Program-made: the position numbers and the translations under genes
NCBI GenBank assembly: GCA_902786465.1
Contig: CADACQ010000008.1
Location: forward strand, 1-64,000
Reading direction: 5' to 3'
DNA: 64,000 bases
Source: an uncultured Eubacteriales bacterium
GTDB taxonomy: Bacteria; Bacillota; Clostridia; Christensenellales; CAG-138
In this document: positions 1 through 7,900 of the stretch, one piece after another
How the letters are laid out: every line of letters starts with the position of its first letter
How positions within the stretch are numbered: position 1 is the stretch's first letter
The notes under the pieces: model-generated
Seen by the model: the letters and a program-made list of their open reading frames with translations, nothing else
The model's database searches: none
What the model was told of the DNA's origin: nothing

Positions 1-210
1 CAGCACGTCCGGGGTGAACTGGACCCGGTTGTATTTGAGGCTCAGGGCCTTGCTGAAGGCCAGGGCCATGGTGGTCTTGCCCACGCCGGGGATGTCCTCC
101 AGGAGGATGTGCCCCCCGGCCAGGATCGCGAGGAGCGCCATGACCAGCACGCCGTCCTTGCCCACCACCGCTTTTTTCACTTCGTCCAGGATGCCTTTGG
201 GATCGTTCAT
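1..210 (-). CDS. MoxR-family AAA+ ATPase, N-terminal part (cut by window edge)
   Basis: The 70 visible codons begin MNDPKGILDEVKKAVVGKDG and include the Walker A stretch EDIPGVGKTTMA at about residues 43-54, with the HILLEDIPGVGKT context typical of MoxR chaperone-like ATPases. These proteins usually work with VWA-domain partners in assembling or activating other complexes. The start at 210 is chosen because GGGAGG lies just upstream and the conserved MoxR N-terminus begins there. The rest lies outside the window, so partner genes cannot be seen. Confidence 0.85.
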   Translation of the reverse strand, partial: MNDPKGILDEVKKAVVGKDGVLVMALLAILAGGHILLEDIPGVGKTTMALAFSKALSLKYNRVQFTPDVL

Positions 211-252
211 ATAGGTCCTCCCGCTTCTGCAGCGTCATAATTCTACTTATAT

Positions 253-282
253 ATTGTAATCCAAGATGTCACAGAATTGCAA
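253..282 (-). promoter_or_regulatory. Putative sigma-A promoter for the MoxR gene
   Basis: On the minus strand TTGCAA (282-277) and TACAAT (258-253) are separated by 18 bp, upstream of the MoxR start at 210. Prediction by eye. Confidence 0.45.
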
Positions 283-407
283 CATGGAGGTTAAGATCGC
301 GTAAACCTTTTTCTGGAAGGCAAAAGGAACTAAGATAAAGACTCTCTTAATATGCGCCTTCGGCGGGAGAGAGAAAAAAGCGCCCCCTATATATCTCCAT
401 ATCCGCC

Positions 408-436
408 TTGAAGAAACCGCCTGTTTGTGGTATGGT
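408..436 (+). promoter_or_regulatory. Putative sigma-A promoter for the alcohol dehydrogenase
   Basis: TTGAAG (408-413), 17 bp, TATGGT (431-436), followed about 30 bp later by the start codon at 468. Prediction by eye. Confidence 0.45.
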
Positions 437-467
437 AGGGGCATCTGAACGAAGGAGAGTTTTTGCT

Positions 468-1508
468 ATGCTGTCTGTTGTCTATCGCGGCAAGGGCGAC
501 TTTGCTTTGCTGGACAAGCCTCTGCCCCGGCTCCTGGACGAGAAGGACGCCATCGTGCGGGTGACCCTCTCTTCCATCTGCCAGAGCGACATCCACATCA
601 AGCACGGGAGCGTGCCCCGGGCCGTCCCCGGCACCACCGTGGGCCACGAGTTCGTGGGCGTGGTGGAGGAGGTGGGCTCCGGCGTGAAGAAGCTGAAGCC
701 CGGCATGCGGGTGGCCGCCAACGTGGAGACCTTCTGCGGGGAGTGCTTCTTCTGCAAGCGGGGGTTCGTGAACAACTGTACCGACAAGAACGGCGGCTGG
801 GCCCTGGGGTGCCGCATCGACGGGGGCCAGGCGCCCTTCGTGCGGGTGCCCTTCGCGGACAACGGGCTTACGCCCATCCCGGAGGGGATCAGCGACGAGA
901 AGGCGCTGTTCACCGGCGACATCCTGGCCACGGGCTATTGGGCCGCTGGCCTTGGGGAGATCCAGCCGGCGGACACGGTGGCCGTCATCGGCGCCGGGCC
1001 CACGGGCATGTGCACCCTCATGAGCTGCCGGCTCTACAGCCCGGCCACCCTCATCGCCATCGATACCAACGAGGATCGGCTGGCCTTGGCCCGGGAGAAG
1101 GGGCTGGCGGACGTGACGCTGAACCCCCTGACCTGCGACGTGGAGGCGGAGGTGAAGGCCCTCACCGAGGGCCGGGGCGCGGACACGGTGCTGGAGGTGG
1201 CCGGGGCCAGGAACACCTTCGAGCTCGCCTGGCGGATCGCCCGGCCCAACGCGGTGGTGTGCGTGGTGGCCCTGTACGACCAGCCGCAGGTGATCCCCCT
1301 GCCCGATATGTACGGCAAGAACCTGATCTTCAAGACCGGCGGCGTGGACGGGAACAAGTGCGAGGAGATATTGAAGCTCATCCAGGCCGGGCGGCTGGAC
1401 CCCAGCTTCCTCATCACCCACCGCTACCCCCTCAAGGACGCCATGGAAGCATACAGGCTCTTTGAGAACAAGGAGGACGGGGTCATCAAAGTGGCCCTGG
1501 TGCCGTAA
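468..1508 (+). CDS. Zinc-dependent alcohol dehydrogenase (MDR family)
   Basis: The 346-residue product has the layout of medium-chain zinc alcohol dehydrogenases that oxidise or reduce alcohols and carbonyls with NAD(P). Visible are a catalytic-zinc Cys (C38 in SSICQSD) and GHEF (H60, E61), four structural-zinc cysteines (C90, C93, C96, C104) and the Rossmann loop VAVIGAGPTGM near 172-182. Length is normal for the family. The ATG at 468 is preferred over an upstream in-frame start because GAAGGAG lies 10 bp before it. The gene appears monocistronic and is followed by a palindromic repeat. The substrate cannot be told from sequence. Confidence 0.9.
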   Translation: MLSVVYRGKGDFALLDKPLPRLLDEKDAIVRVTLSSICQSDIHIKHGSVPRAVPGTTVGHEFVGVVEEVGSGVKKLKPGMRVAANVETFCGECFFCKRGFVNNCTDKNGGWALGCRIDGGQAPFVRVPFADNGLTPIPEGISDEKALFTGDILATGYWAAGLGEIQPADTVAVIGAGPTGMCTLMSCRLYSPATLIAIDTNEDRLALAREKGLADVTLNPLTCDVEAEVKALTEGRGADTVLEVAGARNTFELAWRIARPNAVVCVVALYDQPQVIPLPDMYGKNLIFKTGGVDGNKCEEILKLIQAGRLDPSFLITHRYPLKDAMEAYRLFENKEDGVIKVALVP

Positions 1509-1514
1509 GAGTTC

Positions 1515-1570
1515 TTCTTTGCCGCTTTTTCTCTTTGTACAAAGAGAAAAAGCGGCGCAAAAAGAGAAAC
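1515..1570 (+). repeat. Palindromic 3'-end repeat, family R, copy 1
   Basis: A near-perfect 36-nt palindrome (1521-1556; arms gccgctttttctcttt and its complement) is followed by an A-rich tail ending gagaaac. It begins 7 bp after the alcohol dehydrogenase stop. Copies with the same core are at 2184-2240 and 47447-47501, also right after stop codons. It can form a terminator-like hairpin but has no clean T tract on its plus-strand side. Confidence 0.8.
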
Positions 1571-1595
1571 GCAAGGGGATACTGAGGAGGGTTCC

Positions 1596-2180
1596 ATGAA
1601 AACACTGTTGTTTGTAGATTGCTGCATACGCCGAGAGGCTTCCCGGACCAGGAAACTGGCGGAATCGTTCCTGGGGAACCTGCCGAAGGGGTGGCGGGTG
1701 GAGAAGGTGGTGCTCATGGACGAGCCCCTGCTGCCGCTGATGGAGGGCGGGTTCGCCCAGAGGGACGAGCTGCTGCAGCGGGGCGACTTCAGCCACCGGC
1801 GGTTCGACTACGCCTGGCAGTTCCAGCGGGCGGACGCCATCCTCATCGCCGCGCCCTTCTACGATCTGTCCATCCCGGCGCTCCTGAAGGTGTACATCGA
1901 GAACGTGTCCGTGGACGGGATCACCTTCCTTTGCGACGCCCAGGGTCTCAGGGGGAACTGCCGTGCCGAGAGCATGACCTTCCTCACCAGCCGGGGCGGG
2001 TTCTACGAGAACAGCCCCGACGAGATGGGCTCCCGGTACATGGAGGCCCTCTGCCGCTTCTTCGGCACCGGGACCTACCGCTGCGTCGCCGCCGACGGGG
2101 TGGACATGGACCCCGCCCAGACGCCGGGGATCCTGGCGGAAGCTTGTGAGCGGGCGGCCCAGGCGGCCCGGGAGCTGTAA
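1596..2180 (+). CDS. Flavodoxin-fold NAD(P)H oxidoreductase
   Basis: The 194-residue product resembles the NAD(P)H dehydrogenase/FMN-dependent azoreductase group of flavodoxin-like proteins. It starts MKTLLFVDCCIRREASRTRK, where the beta1 strand leads into the phosphate-binding turn. It continues with RADAILIAAPFYDLSIPALLKVY (written as a gapless family motif, roughly residues 74-96) and the later SRGGFY. Such proteins bind FMN and reduce quinones, azo compounds or other electrophiles in the cytosol. GAGGAGG precedes the ATG. It stands between two copies of the same palindromic repeat, with the nucleoside operon converging from the other side. Confidence 0.8.
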   Translation: MKTLLFVDCCIRREASRTRKLAESFLGNLPKGWRVEKVVLMDEPLLPLMEGGFAQRDELLQRGDFSHRRFDYAWQFQRADAILIAAPFYDLSIPALLKVYIENVSVDGITFLCDAQGLRGNCRAESMTFLTSRGGFYENSPDEMGSRYMEALCRFFGTGTYRCVAADGVDMDPAQTPGILAEACERAAQAAREL

Positions 2181-2183
2181 ACT

Positions 2184-2240
2184 TCTTTCTTTGCCGCTTT
2201 TTCTTTTCAGTGAAAAGAAAAAGCGGCGGAAAAAGAAAAG
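2184..2240 (+). repeat. Palindromic 3'-end repeat, family R, copy 2
   Basis: It starts 3 bp after the preceding stop. The hairpin at 2193-2227 has arms gccgctttttctttt and their complement around a cag-tg centre, followed by an A-rich tail. The arm has changed relative to copy 1 (ctcttt to cttttc) and the opposite arm has changed to match, so pairing is kept. Confidence 0.8.
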
Positions 2241-2249
2241 CCCACCATA

Positions 2250-2287
2250 TAGAAAGGACCCCTGGCCGATGCCGGGGGTCCTTTTTC
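2250..2287. terminator. Bidirectional intrinsic terminator
   Basis: The stem aggaccccTGGC/GCCgggggtcct (2255-2282) has a CTTTTT tract on the plus side and a TTTCT tract on the minus side. It lies between the flavodoxin-like gene and the end of the convergent nucleoside operon. Confidence 0.8.
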
Positions 2288-2295
2288 TGTTGGAT

Positions 2296-3231
2296 TCAAT
2301 AGCGAGCTAAGAGCTCCCGTACCGTCTCGAACAGCTTCGCCTTATTGACGTCCAGCATGACCAGGGCGTTTTTGAAGGGGAACTGCTTGTCGGAAAAGAG
2401 GTCCGTCACCGTCTTGCCGTAGGTGATGGTGCCCTTGGTCTCCACGGCCACCCCCGCCTCCTCGCCGGAGAACAGCTCGGGGTACAGGGGGTAGAGCACC
2501 GCGGTGGGATCGTGGAGGGCCATGCCGTCGATGCCGTGGGCCTGGGAGTAGCTAAGGCCGTGCTGGGCCGCGTCCCGCAGGAATTTGGCCGTGGGGTTCA
2601 AGGCGCCCATGTCGTCCAGCTCCGCCGGGGACATGACGGTCTTCAGCGTCATGTCGAGGCCGCACATGACGATGGGCACGCCGCTTTGGAACACGGTGCT
2701 GGCCGCCTCCGGGTCGCAGAAGATGTTGGCCTCCGCCGCCGGGGTGGCGTTGCCGTAGGTGGCGGAGCCGCCCATGATGACGATCCGCTTCAGGAGCTTA
2801 GAGAGGGTCCCGTACTTGCCGAGGGCCAGGGCCACGTTGGTGAGGGGCCCCACGGCGATCAGCGTCAGCTCTCCCTCCGCCGCCTTGGCCGCCTCGTAGA
2901 GGGCGTCCCAGGCGGGCTTCTTCTCCACGGGGGCGTCGGAGGCGGGCAGGGGCACGTCCCCGAGGCCGTTCTGGCCGTGGATGAAGTAGCAGGTCCTGGG
3001 CTCCCGGAACAGGGGCCGGGCGGCGCCGGGGTACACCGGCACGTCCTTCCTTCCGAAGAAAGCCACGAGATCCCGGGCGTTTTGGAAGGTCTTAGGAAGC
3101 TCCACGTTCCCGGCTACCGCCGAGACGCCCTTCACGTCGTATTCTTCGATGGCGAACAGCAGGGCCATGGCCATGGCGTCGTCCACGCCGGGGTCCGTGT
3201 CCAGCCAGACGGGTATCTTTTTCTCAAGCAT
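2296..3231 (-). CDS. Inosine-uridine-type nucleoside hydrolase (first of two)
   Basis: The 311-residue enzyme belongs to the Ca2+-dependent nucleoside N-ribohydrolase family, which splits nucleosides into base and ribose. The N-terminal LDTDPGVDDAMA supplies the metal-binding aspartates D11, D13, D17 and D18. Further family motifs are VGPLTNVALAL and an IMGGSATYGN region. It is the last gene of the BMP/ABC nucleoside operon and overlaps the preceding hydrolase by 8 bp, so translational coupling is likely. Within the operon it would release base and ribose from imported nucleosides. Specificity for purines or pyrimidines cannot be read by eye. Confidence 0.92.
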   Translation of the reverse strand: MLEKKIPVWLDTDPGVDDAMAMALLFAIEEYDVKGVSAVAGNVELPKTFQNARDLVAFFGRKDVPVYPGAARPLFREPRTCYFIHGQNGLGDVPLPASDAPVEKKPAWDALYEAAKAAEGELTLIAVGPLTNVALALGKYGTLSKLLKRIVIMGGSATYGNATPAAEANIFCDPEAASTVFQSGVPIVMCGLDMTLKTVMSPAELDDMGALNPTAKFLRDAAQHGLSYSQAHGIDGMALHDPTAVLYPLYPELFSGEEAGVAVETKGTITYGKTVTDLFSDKQFPFKNALVMLDVNKAKLFETVRELLARY

Positions 3232-4162
3232 AGGTCTTCACCGCCTCTACCAGAAGATCCACGAAGCCCTGCCGGTCGATGTCCAGGATGCAGGACGCGT
3301 TGGGGGCCTTGCCCGTGACGCCGTACCAGTCGCCCACGGTGGTGCCCTTGCAGTAGTCGCCGGCGGTCTCCACCTGGACGTACAGGTCCTTGAAGGTCAT
3401 GATCTCGGGCTTGATGAGGGCCGCCACGGCCACCGCATCGTGGACCGGCGCGCCGGGATAGCCCAGCTTCCGATGGAAGCCGTAGAAGAACTCCAGCCAG
3501 TCCGCCACCACCTCAGCCACCTTGTTGCCCACGGCCCGGATGCGCTCGAAGTCCTCCGGGAACACCAGGGCCTTTTCCGTCACGTCCAGGCCCGCCATGT
3601 AGATGGGGATGCCGCTTTCGTAGACGATCTTAGCCGCCTCCGGGTCCACCAGGATGTTGAACTCCGCCGCGGGGGTCCAGTTGCCGTAGGCGATGCCGCC
3701 GCCCATGAGGGAGATGCGGGCGATCTTGGGCTTGAGGTCCGGCCGGGTCAGGAGCAGGGCCGCCACGTTGGTGAGGGGGCCCGTGGGCACGATGGTCACG
3801 GGTTCGTCGCTCTCCTCGATGACCTTCTCCATGAGGGCCGGGGCGGAGAGGCCGCAGGGCTCGAAGTCCGGTTCCGGCAGGTCCGGACCGTCGAGGCCGC
3901 TCTTGCCGTGGACCGTGGGCACCACGATGGGCTCCGCCACCAGGGGCCGGGGCCGCCCCACGCCGAAGGGGGCGTGGTTGCCGATGAGGGTGCAGATCCT
4001 GAGGGCGTTGTAGGTGGTCTTCTCGATGGTCTGGTTGCCGCACACGGAGGTGACGGCCTTGATGTCGAGAAGGGGAGAGGACTTGGCGAGGACCCAGGCG
4101 ATGGCGTCGTCGTGGCCCGGGTCGCCGTCCAGGATCACGGGTATCTTTTTCTGCCTATCCAT
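3224..4162 (-). CDS. Inosine-uridine-type nucleoside hydrolase (second paralogue)
   Basis: This 312-residue paralogue of the downstream hydrolase carries LDGDPGHDDAIA (D12, D14, D18, D19) and VPTGPLTNVAAL. The start is set at MDRQKKIP (4162), one base past the TAA of the upstream permease gene, because the alternative extended start adds an Arg-rich tail that is translated permease sequence. Two divergent hydrolases in one operon suggest split specificities, for example purine against pyrimidine nucleosides. It is inferred to act in the cytosol on nucleosides brought in by the ABC system. Confidence 0.9.
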   Translation of the reverse strand: MDRQKKIPVILDGDPGHDDAIAWVLAKSSPLLDIKAVTSVCGNQTIEKTTYNALRICTLIGNHAPFGVGRPRPLVAEPIVVPTVHGKSGLDGPDLPEPDFEPCGLSAPALMEKVIEESDEPVTIVPTGPLTNVAALLLTRPDLKPKIARISLMGGGIAYGNWTPAAEFNILVDPEAAKIVYESGIPIYMAGLDVTEKALVFPEDFERIRAVGNKVAEVVADWLEFFYGFHRKLGYPGAPVHDAVAVAALIKPEIMTFKDLYVQVETAGDYCKGTTVGDWYGVTGKAPNASCILDIDRQGFVDLLVEAVKTYA

Positions 4163-4163
4163 C

Positions 4164-5129
4164 TTACGCCGCCGCCTTCTTCTGCTCTTTCTTCTCCTGC
4201 CGGGCGCGGATCTTCCGGGCCTTGTTGAAGGTGGAGATGGCATAGATGGTGATGCCCAGGATGGTCACCACGTAGGGCAGGGCCTCCACGAGACGGGCGG
4301 GCAGGTTGGTGCCCTTCACGTAGTTGGCGAGGGCCTGGGCAAAGCCGAAGAGCAAGCTGGAGAGCATGACGCCCACAGGCTCGCCCCGGCCCATGGCCTG
4401 GGCCGCCAGGGCGATGAAGCCGCGGCCTGCGATCATGCCCTTAGAGAACATGGTCATGTAGGACATGGACATGTAGGCGCCGGCCATGCCGCAGAGGAGG
4501 CCGCAGAGGATCAGGGAGATGTACTTGATCTTGTACACGCCCACGCCCACGGAATCGGCGGCGTGATCGTTCTCGCCCACCGCCCGGATGCGGATGCCCA
4601 GGGGGGTCTTGTAGAGCAATATCCACACCAGCAGCACGCAGAGGAAGGCCACGTAGGTCAGCACGGACTGGTTGGTGAAGAAGATCTCGCCGATGACGGG
4701 GATCTTGGAGAGCACGGGGATGGTGACCCGGGGCAGGTTCCAGGCGCCCATGACGGTCTGGGTGTCGCCCTTCGATCCGGTCAACAGGTACAGCAGCAGC
4801 ACCGCGCCGCCCTCGCCCAGGGTGTTCACGGCGATACCGCAGAGGATGATGTCCGTCTTGAACTTGAAGGCGAAGAAGCCGATCATGAGGGACAGGAGCA
4901 CGCCCAGGACCATGGCGCCCAGGACGCCCACGAAGGTGCTGCCGCTCTTCCAGGCGCAGGTGACCGCGATGAGGGCGCAGAGGGACATGGTGCCTTCGAG
5001 GCCGATGTTGACCACGCCGGCCTTCTCCGTGATGGAGGCGGCCAGGGCGGCGAACAGGATGGGCACCATGATGCGGATGATGGAGGCCGCGAAGGACGTG
5101 GTGAGGATGGAGGACAGGATGTTAGACAT
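4164..5129 (-). CDS. Nucleoside ABC transporter permease (BPD_transp_2 type)
   Basis: A 321-residue polytopic membrane protein with the glycine-rich EKAGVVNIGLEGTMS motif at about residues 35-49, characteristic of permeases that partner BMP-family binding proteins. The basic tail (RKIRARQEKKEQKKAAA) faces the cytoplasm by the positive-inside rule. It overlaps the preceding permease gene by 8 bp. With the neighbouring permease it should form the heterodimeric channel of a nucleoside importer such as the NupABC or RnsBACD type. Confidence 0.92.
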   Translation of the reverse strand: MSNILSSILTTSFAASIIRIMVPILFAALAASITEKAGVVNIGLEGTMSLCALIAVTCAWKSGSTFVGVLGAMVLGVLLSLMIGFFAFKFKTDIILCGIAVNTLGEGGAVLLLYLLTGSKGDTQTVMGAWNLPRVTIPVLSKIPVIGEIFFTNQSVLTYVAFLCVLLVWILLYKTPLGIRIRAVGENDHAADSVGVGVYKIKYISLILCGLLCGMAGAYMSMSYMTMFSKGMIAGRGFIALAAQAMGRGEPVGVMLSSLLFGFAQALANYVKGTNLPARLVEALPYVVTILGITIYAISTFNKARKIRARQEKKEQKKAAA

Positions 5130-6225
5130 GCTCCTCGCCTCCTTTCCGCCCGGTCTGGACCGCTTTTTCGGCCAGCTCCTTCTGGGTCTCCCGGACCACC
5201 AGCTTCTGCCGGAAGCCGGAGAGGAACTGATCCGCCGCGAAGAACAGGAAGATGACCACGGAAATGAGGTCCATCATCTCCACGGGCACCGTGGTCCAGG
5301 TGTTCATGAGCTCGCAGCCGTACTGGAGGTAGGCCACGAAGAAGGCCGCGATGGGGATGAAGATGGGGTTGTTGCCCGCCAGGATGGCCAGGGTGATGCC
5401 GTCCCAGCCGTAGCCGGTCAGGGCCGTCCAGCGGTACTGGGAGAAGTAGCCCAGCTGGGTGACCACGCCGCCCATGCCGGCCAGGATACCGCCCACCACC
5501 TGGCAGAGGATCACGATGGCCCCCACCTTGATGCCGGAGTACTGGGAGAACTCCTTGTTGATGCCCACCATGCGGATGGCGTAGCCCCAGCGGGTCCGAT
5601 AGAGGAAGAACCAGCAGAGCACCGCCATGGCGATGGCGATGAAGATGCCGTAACTCACCTGCTCCCCTTCGAAGATCTTGGGGATGATGGCCGTGCTCTT
5701 ATAGGGGAAGGTCATGGTAGCGCCCTGGGACCGGTCCGCGAAGTTCTGGGTGAGGAACTGCATGGTCACGTCCAGGATGATGTAGTTGAGCATGAGGGAG
5801 ACCACCATCTCGGAGACCCCCCACTTGGTCTTGAGGAAGCCGGGGATCAGCATGATGAGGCCGCCGATCACCGCGCCCGCCAGGATGCAGACGATCTGGT
5901 GGAGCACCGTGGGCATGGGGCAGTAGATGGCCACCAGGGCCCCCACGAAGCCGCCCGCGGAGATACAGCCCTCGCCCGCCAGGTTGAACTGGTTGGCGGA
6001 GAACATGATGCAGGTGCCCAGGCCCGTGAACGTGATGGGGATCATGTAGGCCAGCACCCGGCAGATCTTGCTCCAGCTGGCCGCCGGACCGAGGAGCATG
6101 TACCGAAGGGCCGTCAGGGGCTCGTCGGTGCTGAGAAAGATCAGCGCCAGGGCCACCAAGAAGGCCACCAGCAGGGCCGCCGCGCCCCGCACGTAGCCGA
6201 ACAGACGCAGACTCTTACTTTTCAT
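5122..6225 (-). CDS. Nucleoside ABC transporter permease (BPD_transp_2 type)
   Basis: A 367-residue polytopic permease, partner of the next gene. The first membrane segment is near residues 10-30, and the family motif ANQFNLAGEGCISAGGFVGA follows the second. The start at 6225 (MKSKSLRLFG) is chosen over an upstream ATG because TTAGGAGGG sits at the right distance. It overlaps the ATPase gene by 11 bp. The C-terminal tail is charged and probably cytosolic. Confidence 0.92.
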   Translation of the reverse strand: MKSKSLRLFGYVRGAAALLVAFLVALALIFLSTDEPLTALRYMLLGPAASWSKICRVLAYMIPITFTGLGTCIMFSANQFNLAGEGCISAGGFVGALVAIYCPMPTVLHQIVCILAGAVIGGLIMLIPGFLKTKWGVSEMVVSLMLNYIILDVTMQFLTQNFADRSQGATMTFPYKSTAIIPKIFEGEQVSYGIFIAIAMAVLCWFFLYRTRWGYAIRMVGINKEFSQYSGIKVGAIVILCQVVGGILAGMGGVVTQLGYFSQYRWTALTGYGWDGITLAILAGNNPIFIPIAAFFVAYLQYGCELMNTWTTVPVEMMDLISVVIFLFFAADQFLSGFRQKLVVRETQKELAEKAVQTGRKGGEEHV

Positions 6226-7780
6226 GGACCACCCTCCTAACTTCCTCAGGGCTCTGCCGCTTGAGGCCAAGCATGTATTCGCCCATCTCCATTTCGTCCA
6301 TCTTCTTGGTGTCCTCGAAGTAGGCCACGATCTCGCCGCCGTGGAACACCACCAAACTGTCGGAGAGCTCGATGACCTCGTTCAGGTCAGCGGAGACCAG
6401 CAGCACCGCCGCCCCCGCCCGCGAGAGCTCCACCAGCTTCTTGCGGATGAACTCCGTGGCGCCCACGTCGATGCCGCGGGTGGGCTGGTCGGCGATGATC
6501 AGCGCCGGCTCGGAGGAGAACTCCCGGGCCACCACCACCTTCTGGATGTTGCCGCCGGAGAGCATCTTCACCTGCTGCTGGGGGGACTTGCAGAGGACCT
6601 GATACTCCTCCACCAGCCGCTCGCTCTCCTTGTGGATGGCCTTCATGTTGAAGAGGGGGCCGTTGTTGAACTTCTTCTCGTCGAACCGGTCGGAGATCAC
6701 GTTCTCCTCGATGCTGGCGGAGTCCGCGATGCCGTAGATCATCCGGTCCTCGGGGATCAGGGAGATGCCCATGTCCCGGAGCTTATCCTGATGGAGGCCC
6801 AGCGTGGACTTGCCGTCCACGGTGACGGACCCGGCGTCGGGCTTGCTGAAATTGTAGAGGATGTCGACGAGCTCCCGCTGGCCGTTGCCCTCCACGCCGG
6901 CGATGCCCAGGATCTCGCCCTTGCGGACCGTGAAGGAGACCTTGTTCAGCATCTTCCGGTTCCAGTCGTTGGTGAATTCCAAATCCCGGACTTGCAGCAC
7001 CGGCGACCTGGGCTGGGCCTGCTCCTTCTGGACGGTCAGGATCACGTCCCGGCCCACCATCAGGCGGCTGATCTCCTGCTCGGAGGTGTCGGCGGTGTTG
7101 TAGACGCCCATGGACCGGCCGCCCCGCAGGATGGTCATGCGGTCGGTGATCTCCTTGATCTCCTTCAGCTTGTGGGAGATGAAGATGATGGTGTAGCCCT
7201 GCTCCTTGAGATGGATCAGCTCCTTGAAGAGCTCCGCCGTCTCCTGGGTGGTGAGCACGGCGGTGGGCTCGTCCAGGATGAGGATCTTGGCGCCTCGGAC
7301 CAGGGCTTTGAGGATCTCCACCTTCTGCTTCATGCCCACCGGGATGTCCATGACCTTGGCGTTGGGGTCCACCTCCAAATTAAACTTTTTGCTGTATTCC
7401 TCGGTGAGGGCGATGGCCTTGCGGAAATCCACGAAGAGCTTGCCCTTCTTGGGTTCCATGCCCAGGACAACGTTCTCCGCCACCGTCAGGCTGGGCACCA
7501 GCATGAAGTGCTGATGGACCATGCCGATCCCGTGGGCGATGGCTACGGTGGGGGAGGTGATGGCCACCTTCTCCCCGTTGATATAGATCTCGCCGTTGGT
7601 GGGCTGCTCCATGCCGAAGAGCATCTTCATCAGGGTGGACTTGCCCGCCCCGTTCTCCCCCATGAGGGCATGGATCTCGCCCTTCTTCACCAGGAAGTCC
7701 ACCCCCTGGTTGGCGGCGATGCCGTTGGGGTAGATCTTGTCGATGCCCCGCATCCCAACGACATATTCGTTGTTCTGCAT
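6215..7780 (-). CDS. Nucleoside ABC transporter ATP-binding protein with two ABC domains
   Basis: The 521-residue ATPase has two fused nucleotide-binding domains, as in RbsA and in NupA-type nucleoside importers. The N-terminal half has GENGAGKSTLMK (Walker A, around residues 38-49), the degenerate signature VGMKQKVEIL and ILDEPTAVLT. The C-terminal half has a variant Walker A (GVEGNGQRELVD), the signature LSGGNIQKVVVAR and the DQPTRGIDVG region. Loss of the Walker A lysine in the second half is normal for this family. The start MQNNEYVVG (7780) follows GGAAGGGG. It energises the two downstream permeases at the inner face of the membrane. Confidence 0.93.
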   Translation of the reverse strand: MQNNEYVVGMRGIDKIYPNGIAANQGVDFLVKKGEIHALMGENGAGKSTLMKMLFGMEQPTNGEIYINGEKVAITSPTVAIAHGIGMVHQHFMLVPSLTVAENVVLGMEPKKGKLFVDFRKAIALTEEYSKKFNLEVDPNAKVMDIPVGMKQKVEILKALVRGAKILILDEPTAVLTTQETAELFKELIHLKEQGYTIIFISHKLKEIKEITDRMTILRGGRSMGVYNTADTSEQEISRLMVGRDVILTVQKEQAQPRSPVLQVRDLEFTNDWNRKMLNKVSFTVRKGEILGIAGVEGNGQRELVDILYNFSKPDAGSVTVDGKSTLGLHQDKLRDMGISLIPEDRMIYGIADSASIEENVISDRFDEKKFNNGPLFNMKAIHKESERLVEEYQVLCKSPQQQVKMLSGGNIQKVVVAREFSSEPALIIADQPTRGIDVGATEFIRKKLVELSRAGAAVLLVSADLNEVIELSDSLVVFHGGEIVAYFEDTKKMDEMEMGEYMLGLKRQSPEEVRRVVHEK

Positions 7781-7811
7781 CCGATTTCCCCTTCCTTTGC
7801 TTTTTGAGACA

Positions 7812-7867
7812 GGGGGAAGGGCCTTCCCCCCATAATCCAAACGGGGGAGCCGTTCGTTGGCTCCCCC
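7812..7867 (-). promoter_or_regulatory. Two hairpins between the binding-protein and ATPase genes
   Basis: Inverted repeats at 7843-7867 (gggggagcc/ggctccccc) and 7812-7830 (gggggaagg/ccttccccc) lie in the 120-bp gap. Neither is followed by a strong T tract on the minus strand. Such hairpins commonly stabilise the binding-protein message or partly stop transcription, giving more binding protein than membrane components. Confidence 0.6.
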
Positions 7868-7900
7868 TTCCCTTAGCTTGTACCTAAGGACGCTGTGAAA

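Noticed and set aside
387..1796. Long open frames on the opposite strand of genes (for example 387-1796 minus, 12173-14194 plus, 32538-35279 plus, 36546-39452 plus, 55112-57640 minus)
   Set aside because: They are shadows in GC-rich coding DNA. Their Gly/Ala/Val/His/Asp-heavy translations show no family motifs and lie over well-recognised genes.
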